Source: Streptomyces sp. MMG1121
Lineage (GTDB): Bacteria > Actinomycetota > Actinomycetes > Streptomycetales > Streptomycetaceae
Reading direction: 5' to 3'
Assembly: GCF_001280015.1 (NCBI RefSeq)
Contig: NZ_LGDV01000207.1
Span: forward strand, 30,857 to 94,856
DNA length: 64,000 bases
The position numbers and the translations under genes were made by a program. The notes beneath the pieces are model-generated. The model was not told the DNA's origin. It saw only the letters and a list, made by a program, of their open reading frames with translations, and made no database searches. Positions 17,829 to 29,147 of the stretch are shown here, one piece after another. Numbering within the stretch: position 1 is the first letter of the stretch; the number at the start of each line of letters is the position of its first letter.

Positions 17829-17891
17829 GTCACCCATTCTAATACCGGCCACCTCCATGAGGCCCATTTAAATACCGGTATAGTAATTGGC
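17829..17891. promoter_or_regulatory. Divergent leaderless promoters with two 30-bp-spaced direct repeats
   Basis: Two copies of a 16-base element, CCCATTCTAATACCGG at 17833-17848 and CCCATTTAAATACCGG at 17863-17878, differ at two bases and are spaced exactly 30 bp apart. The right copy extends to the perfect palindrome ATACCGGTAT at 17872-17881. For the rightward gene, TATAGT (17879-17884) ends seven bases before the ATG at 17892. For the leftward gene, TAGAAT (complement of 17836-17841) ends seven bases before the ATG at 17828. Each repeat overlaps one -10 box, so a bound XRE protein would block both promoters. Confidence 0.7.
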
Positions 17892-18662
17892 ATGATGGAA
17901 CTGAAGACGAACACGTCGATCGACGCGATGCACGCGGCGGGCCAGGTCGTCGCGCGGGCCCTGACGGCCGTACGGCAGACCGCGGACGTCGGCGTCTCGC
18001 TGCTGGAACTGGACGAGGTGGCGCGGGAGGTGCTCCGCGAGGCCGGGGCGTCCTCGCCGTTCCTCGGTTACCGCCCCTCCTTCGCCCCGACCCCCTTCCC
18101 GGCGGTGATCTGCGCCTCCGTGAACGACGCGATCGTGCACGGCATCCCGACCCGCTACCGGCTGCGCGACGGCGACCTGCTCTCGGTCGACTGCGGCGCC
18201 GTACTGGACGGCTGGGCCGGCGACTCGGCGCTGAGCCTCGTGGTGGGCCGTCCGCGCCCGGCGGACGTGCGGCTGATCGACGCGGCCGAGCGGGCCCTGG
18301 CGGCGGGCGTCGCTGCGGCCGTCGTGGGCAACCGCATCGGCGACATCGCCCACGCCGTCGGCACGGTCTGCCGTACGGCCGGATACGGCATCCCGCAGGG
18401 CTTCGGCGGCCACGGCGTGGGACGCAGGATGCACGAGGACCCCGAGGTCCCGAACGAGGGACGCCCCGGCCGGGGTCTTCCGTTGCGCCCCGGCATGGTC
18501 CTCGCCATCGAACCCATGCTGATCGCGAGCGGCCAGGACACCTACTACGAGGCCGACGACGGCTGGACCCTGCGCACCTCCGACGGCTCCCGAGCAGCCC
18601 ACGCGGAACACACGGTGGCGATCACGGAGGCTGGTCCCCGGGTGCTCACCGAGAGGCGATAG
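17892..18662 (+). CDS. map: Type I methionine aminopeptidase
   Basis: This 256-residue pita-bread fold enzyme removes the N-terminal methionine from nascent proteins. Its metal ligands and substrate His are visible: His in NDAIVHGIP, two Asp in LLSVDCGAVLDGWAGDSA, His in GFGGHGVGRRMHEDP, Glu in LAIEPML and Glu in AEHTVAIT. It lacks the N-terminal zinc-binding extension found in some actinobacterial MAPs. No Shine-Dalgarno is present, and the -10 box ends seven bases before the ATG, so the mRNA is probably leaderless (an ATG at 17895 is an alternative). Pairing with a dedicated XRE regulator suggests this is a conditional second MAP rather than the one in the ribosomal-protein region; that is inference. 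Confidence 0.92.
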   Translation: MMELKTNTSIDAMHAAGQVVARALTAVRQTADVGVSLLELDEVAREVLREAGASSPFLGYRPSFAPTPFPAVICASVNDAIVHGIPTRYRLRDGDLLSVDCGAVLDGWAGDSALSLVVGRPRPADVRLIDAAERALAAGVAAAVVGNRIGDIAHAVGTVCRTAGYGIPQGFGGHGVGRRMHEDPEVPNEGRPGRGLPLRPGMVLAIEPMLIASGQDTYYEADDGWTLRTSDGSRAAHAEHTVAITEAGPRVLTERR

Positions 18663-18753
18663 GGGGCGGCCCTCCCCCCTGGGCGCCCCGCCATGCCGTC
18701 GCAGGCCATCCGTGCCAAGGTGTTATGAACAGGCACCAAAGGAACGGACCGTC

Positions 18754-21288
<2,535 letters not shown>

Positions 21289-21305
21289 GGCCCTCGCGTG
21301 GTACG

Positions 21306-21345
21306 GCACTCGGCGCCGCCCCCCGGTGAAGGGCCGGCGCCGTGC
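21306..21345. terminator. GC-rich hairpin between convergent genes
   Basis: Arms GCAC-TC-GGCGCC (21306-21317) and GGCGCCGTGC (21336-21345) pair with a two-base bulge over an 18-base loop. It lies in the 69-base gap between the ends of the clpC-like gene and the leftward gamma-glutamyltransferase gene, so it could end both transcripts. There is no U-run, which is common in this group. Confidence 0.5.
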
Positions 21346-21357
21346 GCGTCACGTCCG

Positions 21358-23043
21358 CTACGGTGTCGGGTCCACCACCATCGCCGAGCCGCCTCCCCGG
21401 CGTACCTTCTCGGCGGCGGCCAGCCACTTGCCGTCCGGCAGGCGCTGCACGCCGGTCGCCGCGCCGATCTCGGGGTTGAGCGAGAAGGAGTGGCCGATCG
21501 CCTGCAGCTTGCCCCTCAAGTCGCTGTTGTAGAGGGCTGGTTCGAGTTCGGTCCGGGCCGCGTTGCGCTGGCTGGCGCGGGGTGCGGCGATGGCGTCGAC
21601 CAGCGGGAGGTGGCGGTCGAGGAACTCGGTCAGGGTCTGCAGCACGGTCGTGATGATGGTCGCGCCGCCGGGCGAACCGAGCGCCACCACGGGCCTGTCG
21701 TACCGGTCCAGCACGATCGTCGGGGAGATCGACGAGCGGGGCCGCTTGCCCGGGCCCGGCAGGTTCGGGTCGTGCACCGCCGGGTTGGCCGGGGTGAAGG
21801 AGAAGTCGGTCAGCTCGTTGTTGAGCAGGAAGCCCCGGCCCGGCACGGTGATGGCGCTGCCGCCGGTCTGCTCGATGGTGAGCGTGTAGGAGACGACGTT
21901 GCCCCACTTGTCGGCCACGGTCAGGTGCGTGGTGTTCTCGCCCTCGTACGTCGTCGGCGCGGCCGTACCGCCCTTGCCGCAGGCCGCCGGATGGCGCGGG
22001 TCGCCCGGGGCGAGCGGGCTGGTGAGGACCGCGTCGTCCGTGATCAGGCAGGCGCGCGAGTCGGCGAACTTCTGGGACAGCAGCTGCTTGGTCGGGACGT
22101 CCTCGAAGGCGGGGTCGCCGACCCAGCGCCCCCGGTCCGCGAAGGCGATCCGGCTGGCCTCGATGAAGTGGTGCAGGTACTGCACCTCGCTCGCCTTCGA
22201 AAGGTCCGTCTTCTCCAGGATGTTGAGCGCCTCGCCGACCGTGGTGCCGCCCGAGGAGGAAGGTGCGATGGAGTACACCTTCAGGCCCCGGTACGTGGTG
22301 TGCGTCGGCTTCTGCAGCTTGGCCCCGTAGTGGGCGAGGTCCTTCGCGGACAGCTTGCCCGGGCGGGCGTCGTAGCCCGAACCGGCGGCCACCGGCGGCT
22401 TGTTCACCGTCTTGACGATGTCCCGGCCGAGGTCGCCGTGGTAGATCGCGCCGACGCCCTTGCGCGCCAGCTCCTCGTAGGTGCGGGCCAGGTCGGGGTT
22501 CTTGAAGGTGGATCCGACGACCGGGAGCCTGCCGTTCGGCAGGAACAGCTTGGCGGTGTCGGGGAAGTAGCGGAACCGGGTCTCGTTGTCCGCCGTCTGC
22601 GAGCGGAAGGTGTCGTCGACGGTGAAGCCGTCACGGGCGATCCGCTCGGCGGGCTTCAGGACCGTGCCGAGCCCCCTGGTGCCCCACTCGTCCAGCGCCG
22701 TCTGCCAGGTGGCGGGAGTGCCCGGGGTGCCGACGCTCAGGCCGCTGGTGACGGCGTCGGCGAAGGCGAGCGGCTTGCCGTTCTCCACGAAGAGGTGGGA
22801 GTCGGCGGTCAGCGGCGCGGTCTCGCGGCCGTCGATGGTGTGCACCGTACGGGACTTGGCGTCGTAGTACACGAAGTAGCCGCCTCCCCCGACGCCGGAG
22901 GAGTAGGGCTCGGTGACGCCGAGCGCGGCGGCGGTGGCGACGGCCGCGTCGACCGCGTTGCCGCCGCGCCTGAGGACCTCGATGCCGGCGGCGGAGGCGT
23001 CCGCGTCGACACTCGCGACGGCGCCGCCGTAACCGACGGCCAC
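21358..23043 (-). CDS. ggt: Gamma-glutamyltransferase, 5' end not resolved
   Basis: At least 561 residues of a full gamma-glutamyltransferase are present: AAGIEVLRRGGNAVDAAVA, GVGGGGYFVYYD, the nucleophile Thr371 in GENTTHLTV (numbered from the GTG at 23043), TGGSAITVPGRGFLLNNE and GSPGGATIITTVLQ. The enzyme breaks gamma-glutamyl bonds, chiefly of glutathione, outside the cell. The GTG at 23043 is not a convincing start: the same frame continues upstream through AAPPAATGAKVTRVTKVP, as expected just after a signal peptide, and then enters a 20-base G run (coding strand). No start codon occurs in that frame before a stop upstream, and no frame across the run encodes a signal peptide. The true start has been lost, shifted or misassembled. 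A promoter-like TACGCT lies further upstream near 23188. Confidence 0.82.
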   Translation of the reverse strand: MAVGYGGAVASVDADASAAGIEVLRRGGNAVDAAVATAAALGVTEPYSSGVGGGGYFVYYDAKSRTVHTIDGRETAPLTADSHLFVENGKPLAFADAVTSGLSVGTPGTPATWQTALDEWGTRGLGTVLKPAERIARDGFTVDDTFRSQTADNETRFRYFPDTAKLFLPNGRLPVVGSTFKNPDLARTYEELARKGVGAIYHGDLGRDIVKTVNKPPVAAGSGYDARPGKLSAKDLAHYGAKLQKPTHTTYRGLKVYSIAPSSSGGTTVGEALNILEKTDLSKASEVQYLHHFIEASRIAFADRGRWVGDPAFEDVPTKQLLSQKFADSRACLITDDAVLTSPLAPGDPRHPAACGKGGTAAPTTYEGENTTHLTVADKWGNVVSYTLTIEQTGGSAITVPGRGFLLNNELTDFSFTPANPAVHDPNLPGPGKRPRSSISPTIVLDRYDRPVVALGSPGGATIITTVLQTLTEFLDRHLPLVDAIAAPRASQRNAARTELEPALYNSDLRGKLQAIGHSFSLNPEIGAATGVQRLPDGKWLAAAEKVRRGGGSAMVVDPTP

Positions 23044-23096
23044 CGGAACCTTGGTGACCCTGGTGACCTTCGCGCCGGTCGCGGCGGGCGGCGCCG

Positions 23097-23116
23097 CCCC
23101 CCCCCCCCCCCCCCCC
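23097..23116. repeat. 20-base C homopolymer at the 5' end of ggt
   Basis: Twenty consecutive C (G on the coding strand) lie where the signal-peptide region of ggt should be, with more C-runs at 23136-23141, 23150-23156 and 23162-23168. All three reading frames give poly-Gly or poly-Pro here. It is either a slippage-prone tract or a sequencing/assembly artefact (poly-G calls are a known short-read error). Confidence 0.85.
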
Positions 23117-23301
23117 GCGCCCGAAACCGCCCGGACCCCCCGCTTCCGTCCCCCCCAGCGACCCCCCCGTCGGGACCGGTCCGCGCAGCGTAGCCAGATT
23201 GCCGGGGCACCGACAGGGGGCCTCTTCCGGCCGCCACACGAACGTCACACATCGAACACCGGTACGCAATCGGACGCTCGGGGCCGCTAGCATGCGCGGC
23301 C

Positions 23302-24042
23302 ATGAACGACGACCTGCGCAACATCGTCCTGGGCCTGGTGGCGACCGGCATGTCCGCCTCGCTGGGCTGGATCGCCCGGACCTCCCTGTGGCGGCGCAAG
23401 CTGCGGCGCAAGCAGGCGTTCTTCGGACTGCCGGAGAACGCGGAGTCGCTGCTCGTCGTCAACCGCGACCCGGCGGCCGCCGAACCGGCGGTGCACCGCT
23501 TCGACGTGTTCGCGCTGCTGGAGCTCTCCGCCCTCATCAAGGACTGTGGTGCGAACGCCCAGGTGGTCACCCAGGACGCGGTCCAGCAGGGCTTCGGCGA
23601 GCGGACCGAGTTCTGTGTGGGCGGGCCGTCCTCCAACCGACGGATGGCCGCCCATATGACGGCGATGCTGCCCGGCCTGTGGGTCAACACCGATCCGGAG
23701 CCGGGGCCCGAGCGGGGCGCCTTCCGGATCGGCGGCGAGCACTACCCGATGGAGCGGGGCGTCGCCGAGTACGTGCTGCTCGCCCGGGTCACCGCGGGCG
23801 GCCAGGCCCGGCCGGTGTTCCTCTTCTGCGGCCAGAGCGCGATCACCAACCAGGCGGCGACCCGCTATCTGGCCCGCCACCACGAGCGGCTGCACCGCAA
23901 GCACGGCGCCGGCTCGTTCGTGCTGCTCCTGAAGGTGCTCAACTCGCAGGCGTACGGCCCCGACGTGGTCGAACTGGTCGCGGACGTCACCCGGGCGGCG
24001 CGCACGCCGCTGCCGGAGACGGCGCCGCCCGGGACCACGTGA
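23302..24042 (+). CDS. Conserved hypothetical protein with N-terminal membrane helix
   Basis: This 246-residue protein has one N-terminal hydrophobic segment (about 7-25; IVLGLVATGMSASLGWIA) followed by the basic RRKLRRKQ, so it probably sits in the membrane with a cytoplasmic C-terminal domain. That domain begins FFGLPENAESLLVVNRD and includes FDVFALLELSALIKDCGANAQVV, GGPSSNRRMAAHM and FLFCGQSAITNQAATRYLARHH. I know it only as a protein conserved in streptomycetes, and no catalytic motif is evident. TAGCAT at 23288-23293 ends eight bases before the ATG and no Shine-Dalgarno is seen, so the transcript may be leaderless. It stands alone. Confidence 0.7.
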   Translation: MNDDLRNIVLGLVATGMSASLGWIARTSLWRRKLRRKQAFFGLPENAESLLVVNRDPAAAEPAVHRFDVFALLELSALIKDCGANAQVVTQDAVQQGFGERTEFCVGGPSSNRRMAAHMTAMLPGLWVNTDPEPGPERGAFRIGGEHYPMERGVAEYVLLARVTAGGQARPVFLFCGQSAITNQAATRYLARHHERLHRKHGAGSFVLLLKVLNSQAYGPDVVELVADVTRAARTPLPETAPPGTT

Positions 24043-24066
24043 GGGTTCAACAATCTTTACCGGCAC

Positions 24067-24095
24067 GTAACTTACCAGCGGGTTACTTGCGGTAA
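24067..24095. promoter_or_regulatory. Overlapping inverted repeats GTAAC-N10-GTTAC and TTACC-N14-GGTAA
   Basis: Just upstream of the secreted hydrolase gene, GTAAC (24067-24071) and GTTAC (24082-24086) are inverted, as are TTACC (24072-24076) and GGTAA (24091-24095). Further TTACC words lie at about 24057 and 24106. This is the only markedly A/T-containing patch near the gene and may hold its promoter and operator. Confidence 0.4.
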
Positions 24096-24150
24096 GGGGC
24101 GCCGGTTACCGTCGGGTCACTTTGCACTGACACGAGTGAAGGAGTGACCC

Positions 24151-25719
24151 ATGGGACACGGTCGCACCGCTGTGCGCACCGCCGCCGCCGGAGCCGTCTC
24201 GGCGGCGCTCGTCGCCGGTGGCGTCGTCGGGCTGGCCCCGGCCGCCCAGGCCGCCGCCCCCGCCATCCGCTTCGTCGACATCGCCGGCGACGGCGGCACC
24301 GTACTGAAGGCCAACGTCGTCACGCCCGCGAACGCGAACGGCTCGCACCGCTACCCGCTCGTCGTGCTGCCCACGAGCTGGTCCCTGCCCCAGGTGGAGT
24401 ATCTGGCGCAGGCGCAGAAGCTCGCCGACGCCGGCTATGTGGTCCTCACCTACAACGTGCGCGGGTTCTGGCAGTCCGGCGGGCAGATAGAAGTGGCCGG
24501 TCCGCCCGACGTCGCGGACGCCTCCAAGGTCATCGACTGGGCCCTCGCCCACACCCCGTCCGATCCGGCGCACGTCGGCATGGCGGGGGTGTCGTACGGC
24601 GCCGGGATCAGCCTGCTCGCCGCCGCCCACGACAGGCGCGTCAAGGCGGTGGCGGCGCTCAGCGGCTGGGCGGACCTGGTCGCCTCGATCTACTCGGGCC
24701 GCACCCAGCACGTCCAGGCACTCGGCGTGCTGGACGGCTCGGCCACCCTCACCGGCCGCGAGAGCCCCGAGCTGCGCGAGATGTTCGACAACCTGTACTC
24801 CTCCAACCTGGCGAAGGAACAGGAGATGATCGCCTGGGGGCGCAAGCGCTCCCCCGCGACCTATGTCGACCAGCTGAACAGGAACGGCGCCGCGGTCATG
24901 CTCGCCAACGCCTGGGGCGACACCGTCTTCTCGCCCAACCAGTACGCCGACTTCTACCAGAAGCTGACCGTGCCCAAGCGGCTGGAGCTGCGCCCCGGCG
25001 ACCACGCGACCGCCGAGCTGACCGGCCTGTTCGGGCTGCCCAACGACGTCTGGACGGACACCGAGCGCTGGTTGGACCACTACCTCAAGGGCGCCGACAA
25101 CGGCATCGACCGTGAGCAGCCGGTCCAGATCGAGTCCCGTAGCGCGGGGGGATACGAGGGCTACCCGGACTGGAAGGCGGTCGGCGCGACCAGGAGGAAG
25201 ATCGCACTCGCGGGCTCCACCACCATCCATGCCAACGTCGACTCCGGCGCCGACGGCGGGATCGTCTTCCTCTCCAGCATCCTCGACCAGATCGCCCGGC
25301 TGCCGCCCATGGCCTCCATGCCGCTGCTGCCGCGCCGCTGGGCGGCCGTGTGGCAGTCGCAGCGGTACGGCGCCACTCAGCAGGTGCGCGGTACGGCCAC
25401 CCTGCACACCACCCTCACCCCGACCGCGGAGAGCGGCACCCTCGTCGCCTATCTCTACGACGTGGGGCCGCTCGGTCTCGGCAAGCTGGTCACGCACGCG
25501 CCGTACACCTGGCACGGGCAAACGCCCGGCAAGCCGTTCGACGTCAACCTGGATCTGTTCTCCACGGCCTACGACGTCCCCGCCGGACACCGTCTCGCCC
25601 TGGTGGTCGACACGGTCGACCCGCTGTACATCGAGCACAACCCGTCCGGCGCGCAGCTGACCTTCTCCTCGCCCCCGGACGACCCGTCGTACGTGTCCGT
25701 CCCCGTGCGCGAGCAGTGA
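24151..25719 (+). CDS. Secreted CocE/NonD- or S15-type alpha/beta hydrolase
   Basis: This 522-residue protein has a signal peptide (about 1-34, cleavage after APAAQAA). An alpha/beta-hydrolase domain follows, with VVLPTSWS, the oxyanion strand VVLTYNVRGFWQSGG and the nucleophile elbow GMAGVSYGAGISLL (Ser near 150). Candidate acid and His residues lie around LANAWGDTVFSPNQY and PGDHATAE. The C-terminal part (about 330-520) is a jelly-roll-like domain as in X-Pro dipeptidyl-peptidases and cocaine esterase (ATLHTTLTPTAESGTLVAYLYDVG, PAGHRLALVVDTVDPLY). It probably cleaves peptides or esters outside the cell. AAGGAG precedes the ATG. Its 3' end converges on the ABC-transporter operon. Confidence 0.85.
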   Translation: MGHGRTAVRTAAAGAVSAALVAGGVVGLAPAAQAAAPAIRFVDIAGDGGTVLKANVVTPANANGSHRYPLVVLPTSWSLPQVEYLAQAQKLADAGYVVLTYNVRGFWQSGGQIEVAGPPDVADASKVIDWALAHTPSDPAHVGMAGVSYGAGISLLAAAHDRRVKAVAALSGWADLVASIYSGRTQHVQALGVLDGSATLTGRESPELREMFDNLYSSNLAKEQEMIAWGRKRSPATYVDQLNRNGAAVMLANAWGDTVFSPNQYADFYQKLTVPKRLELRPGDHATAELTGLFGLPNDVWTDTERWLDHYLKGADNGIDREQPVQIESRSAGGYEGYPDWKAVGATRRKIALAGSTTIHANVDSGADGGIVFLSSILDQIARLPPMASMPLLPRRWAAVWQSQRYGATQQVRGTATLHTTLTPTAESGTLVAYLYDVGPLGLGKLVTHAPYTWHGQTPGKPFDVNLDLFSTAYDVPAGHRLALVVDTVDPLYIEHNPSGAQLTFSSPPDDPSYVSVPVREQ

Positions 25720-25768
25720 TCTCCGGCTGCCGCCGGACGAGCCTGGCCCGTATGAACTGCCACCCCCC

Positions 25769-26647
25769 TTACGGTCTCGGGGCCGTGGGGGGCTCCCCAC
25801 CCGGCAGCAGCGTCCCAGGCTCGGCCGCGGCTACCGCCACGGCCTCGGTCTTGGGACTGCGCTGCTCACGGCGGGACACCCAGCCGGCGAACCACGAGAG
25901 CAGCATGCACATCCCGATGTAGATCGGCGAGATCACCATCACCACGGGGATGAACGGCAAATCGTAGTCGAGGTTGGAGGCGATCAGTTTCCCGGCATGG
26001 AGGAACTCCTCGTAGGTGATGAGATAGCCGAGGGAGGTGTCCTTCAGGGCGACCACCAACTGGCTGATGATGGCGGGCAGCATGGCCCGGACGGCCTGGG
26101 GCACCAGGACATGCGTCATGACGAGCGTCTTGCGCATGCCGAGCGCGAACGCGGCCTCCCGCTGGCCGCGTTCGACCGCGTTCACGCCGGAACGGAAGAC
26201 CTCGGCGAGGACCGAGCCGTTGTAGAGGGTGAGGCCGGCGACCAGCGCGGGCAGCGGCTGCACCTTGAGCGCCACGAAGATGAAGAAGATCATCACCAGG
26301 ACGGGCATGGCGCGGAAGAACTCCACGACGAGCGTGGCCAGCAGGCGCACCGGCCGGTGGTCGGAGAGCCGCCCGGTGGCGAGCACCCCTCCGAGGGCGA
26401 GGGAGAGGACGACCGCGATCACGAAGGCCCTCAGGGTGTTGCCGAGACCGCGCAGCAGCAGTTCCTGGATGCCCTTGTACTCGAAGGGCATCCACTTGGT
26501 GTACGTGAACTGGCCGGTGTCGAACAGCAGATACAGGATCCAGGCGATGAGGCCGAGGATCACGGCGGTGGACACCACGCCGTAGAGGCGATGCCGTTGC
26601 CGGGTGCGCGGGCCCGGGACGTCGTAGAGGGCGGTGGTGCCGGTCAT
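25769..26647 (-). CDS. gluD: Glutamate-type amino-acid ABC transporter permease, GluD-like
   Basis: This 292-residue protein is one of the two membrane subunits of a polar amino-acid uptake system. It has five to six hydrophobic segments and a long N-terminal cytoplasmic start (RTRQRHRLYGVVST). The EAA loop that contacts the ATPase is visible in EVFRSGVNAVERGQREAAFALGM. The C-terminal end is cytoplasmic and Pro/Ala-rich. It is the last gene of the operon, overlapping gluC by four bases. The order ATPase, binding protein, permease, permease matches gluABCD of corynebacteria and streptomycetes. Confidence 0.85.
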   Translation of the reverse strand: MTGTTALYDVPGPRTRQRHRLYGVVSTAVILGLIAWILYLLFDTGQFTYTKWMPFEYKGIQELLLRGLGNTLRAFVIAVVLSLALGGVLATGRLSDHRPVRLLATLVVEFFRAMPVLVMIFFIFVALKVQPLPALVAGLTLYNGSVLAEVFRSGVNAVERGQREAAFALGMRKTLVMTHVLVPQAVRAMLPAIISQLVVALKDTSLGYLITYEEFLHAGKLIASNLDYDLPFIPVVMVISPIYIGMCMLLSWFAGWVSRREQRSPKTEAVAVAAAEPGTLLPGGEPPTAPRP

Positions 26648-27288
26648 CGGGCGACTCCCCGGGTCCGCTCCAGCACGTTGAACAGCGCGCTGATGGCGAG
26701 CGTGATGATCAGGTAGCCAAGGGCGATCCAGACGAAGGTCCAGACGATGTTGTAGCCGAGTTCGCTCAGCGTCTTGTACGTGCCGAGCAGTTCCGTGACG
26801 CTGAACGCGCCCGCGATCGCGGAGTTCTTCGCGAGTGCGATGAGCGTGGAGCCGACCGGCGGGATCACCGAGCGGAACGCCTGCGGCAGCACGACCAGGT
26901 TCAGGGTCTGGCCGAAGGTCATGCCGAGGCTGCGGGCCGCCTCGCCCTGTCCCCGGGGGACGGTGTTGATGCCGGAGCGCAGTGCCTCGCAGATGAACGC
27001 CGAGGTGTAGCAGCCGAGGGCGAGGACCGCGAACACCTTGAAGGGCAGCACGAGGCCGAACCGGGGCAGTCCGAGCAGCACCGCGAAGAACAGCAGGGTG
27101 AGCGGGGTGTTACGCAGCACGGTGACCCAGACGGTGCCGAAGACACGCAGGGAGGCGACGGGGGCGACCCGGAAGGACGCCATCGCGAAGCCCAGCACCA
27201 GCGCCAGCAGCCCCGCGTAGACGGTGAGTTCGACGGTGCCGAGGAAACCCTCGGCGTAGAGGGAGAAGTTGTCGGTCAGTACGTTCAT
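26644..27288 (-). CDS. gluC: Glutamate-type amino-acid ABC transporter permease, GluC-like
   Basis: This 214-residue integral membrane protein has about five helices. The EAA motif appears as EALRSGINTVPRGQGEAARSLGM, followed by LPQAFRSVIPPVGSTLIALAKNS, the typical region after the EAA loop of polar amino-acid permeases. It pairs with the GluD-like permease, whose start overlaps its stop. It lies 11 bases after the binding-protein gene. Confidence 0.87.
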   Translation of the reverse strand: MNVLTDNFSLYAEGFLGTVELTVYAGLLALVLGFAMASFRVAPVASLRVFGTVWVTVLRNTPLTLLFFAVLLGLPRFGLVLPFKVFAVLALGCYTSAFICEALRSGINTVPRGQGEAARSLGMTFGQTLNLVVLPQAFRSVIPPVGSTLIALAKNSAIAGAFSVTELLGTYKTLSELGYNIVWTFVWIALGYLIITLAISALFNVLERTRGVAR

Positions 27289-27299
27289 GCCGTCCTCGC

Positions 27300-28235
27300 T
27301 CAGCTCGCCGGGTAGCGGTCGATCGCGGGCGGGTGGGGTGCGGGCACACCGGACAGACCGAGCGTGGCCTCGTACGCCTTCTTCCAGTCGCCGTTCCTCT
27401 GACGGGCCTCCAGGGCGTCGTTCAGGGCGAAGCGCAGGGCGTTGTCACTGCGCGGGACGCCGATGCCGTACGGCTCCTTCGAGAACGGATCGCCGGCGAG
27501 CTTGAGTTCGCCGGGGGCCTTGGCCGCGTAGCCGATGAGGATGGCGTCGTCGGTGGTGACCGCGTCGACCTGGTAGGTGAGCAGGTTGTCGACGCAGACC
27601 GAGTAGGTGTCGTAGCCGACCAGGACCGCCTTGGGGTAGTCGGCCTGGATGCGCTGGTACGGCGTGGAGCCGGCGGCCGAGCAGACGCGTCGGCCCTCGA
27701 GGTCCCCGGGGCCGTGGATGTCGTTCTCGTCCTTGCGGACCAGCAGGGACTGGCCGGCCATGAAGTAGGGCCCGGCGAAGCCGACGAGCTTCTTGCGGTT
27801 GGCGTTGATGGTGTAGGTGCCGACGTAGTAGTCGATCTGACCGTTCTGCAGGGCGGTCTCACGGTTGGCGGAGGCGATCGTCCGGAAGTGGATCGTCGAC
27901 GGCGGGAGGCCGAGGGAGGCGGACATCATCTTTGCGATCTCGATGTCGAAACCGGAATAGGTGCCGGTGGCCGGGTCCTTCTCGCCGAGGTAGGGCTGGT
28001 CCTCCTTGGCGCCCACGACGAAGTAGCCGCGCTTCTTCGCCCGGGTCCAGGTGCCGGAGGCGGGCAGGGTGAAGTTCCGGTCCACCCGGTAGTGCGGCAG
28101 CTTGTCGGCCGCCGGACCCTTGGTGGGCGGGCTGCCGTCCTTGCCGCAGGCGGCGGCGAGCAGCGCGAGGGCGGCGCACAGGGCCGCACCCAGGGCGCGG
28201 GGCACCCGGATGGGCACACGGGTGGTACGGATCAT
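27300..28235 (-). CDS. gluB: Glutamate-binding lipoprotein, GluB-like
   Basis: This 311-residue lipoprotein precursor has a lipobox LAAAC at the end of a hydrophobic signal, so it is lipid-anchored outside the membrane. The mature part is a family-3 solute-binding protein: FVVGAKEDQPYLGEKDPATG, GFDIEIAKMMSASLGL, NRKKLVGFAGPYFMAGQSLLV and VDAVTTDDAILIGYA. It captures glutamate or related polar amino acids for the transporter. The ATG at 28235 was chosen over a GTG at 28244 because GGGGGAG lies 8 bases before it. The gene starts 18 bases after gluA. Confidence 0.88.
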   Translation of the reverse strand: MIRTTRVPIRVPRALGAALCAALALLAAACGKDGSPPTKGPAADKLPHYRVDRNFTLPASGTWTRAKKRGYFVVGAKEDQPYLGEKDPATGTYSGFDIEIAKMMSASLGLPPSTIHFRTIASANRETALQNGQIDYYVGTYTINANRKKLVGFAGPYFMAGQSLLVRKDENDIHGPGDLEGRRVCSAAGSTPYQRIQADYPKAVLVGYDTYSVCVDNLLTYQVDAVTTDDAILIGYAAKAPGELKLAGDPFSKEPYGIGVPRSDNALRFALNDALEARQRNGDWKKAYEATLGLSGVPAPHPPAIDRYPAS

Positions 28236-28253
28236 GGTTCGCACTCCCCCGGA

Positions 28254-28997
<744 letters not shown>

Positions 28998-29028
28998 ACG
29001 CAGCCCTACTCACTCTCAGCTGTGTCGT

Positions 29029-29041
29029 GGTTGCCGCAACC
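29029..29041. promoter_or_regulatory. Palindrome GGTTGCCGCAACC upstream of gluA
   Basis: Six-base perfect arms (GGTTGC / GCAACC) flank one base. It lies 31 bases before the gluA start, in a region (29029-29130) with much more A/T than its surroundings, where the operon promoter is expected. It could be an operator or part of the 5' leader. Confidence 0.4.
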
Positions 29042-29147
29042 TATCCAGACAAAAGCGGCACTGAATAACGACACGCACTTTTCGGGCATTAGCCGTATTT
29101 ACCGCACAGGGGGCAGTGTGAGGGACTGAACGTGTGGGAGGCGGGGC

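Noticed and set aside
17837..17867. Upstream ATGs as start of the XRE regulator
   Set aside because: GGAGG before the 17837 ATG is 14 bases away and the 17867 start would overlap the divergent promoter; the leaderless start at 17828 fits better.
23097..23116. Reading the poly-C tract as a coding poly-Gly linker
   Set aside because: No frame across it has a start codon and signal peptide, so a genuine linker is not supported.
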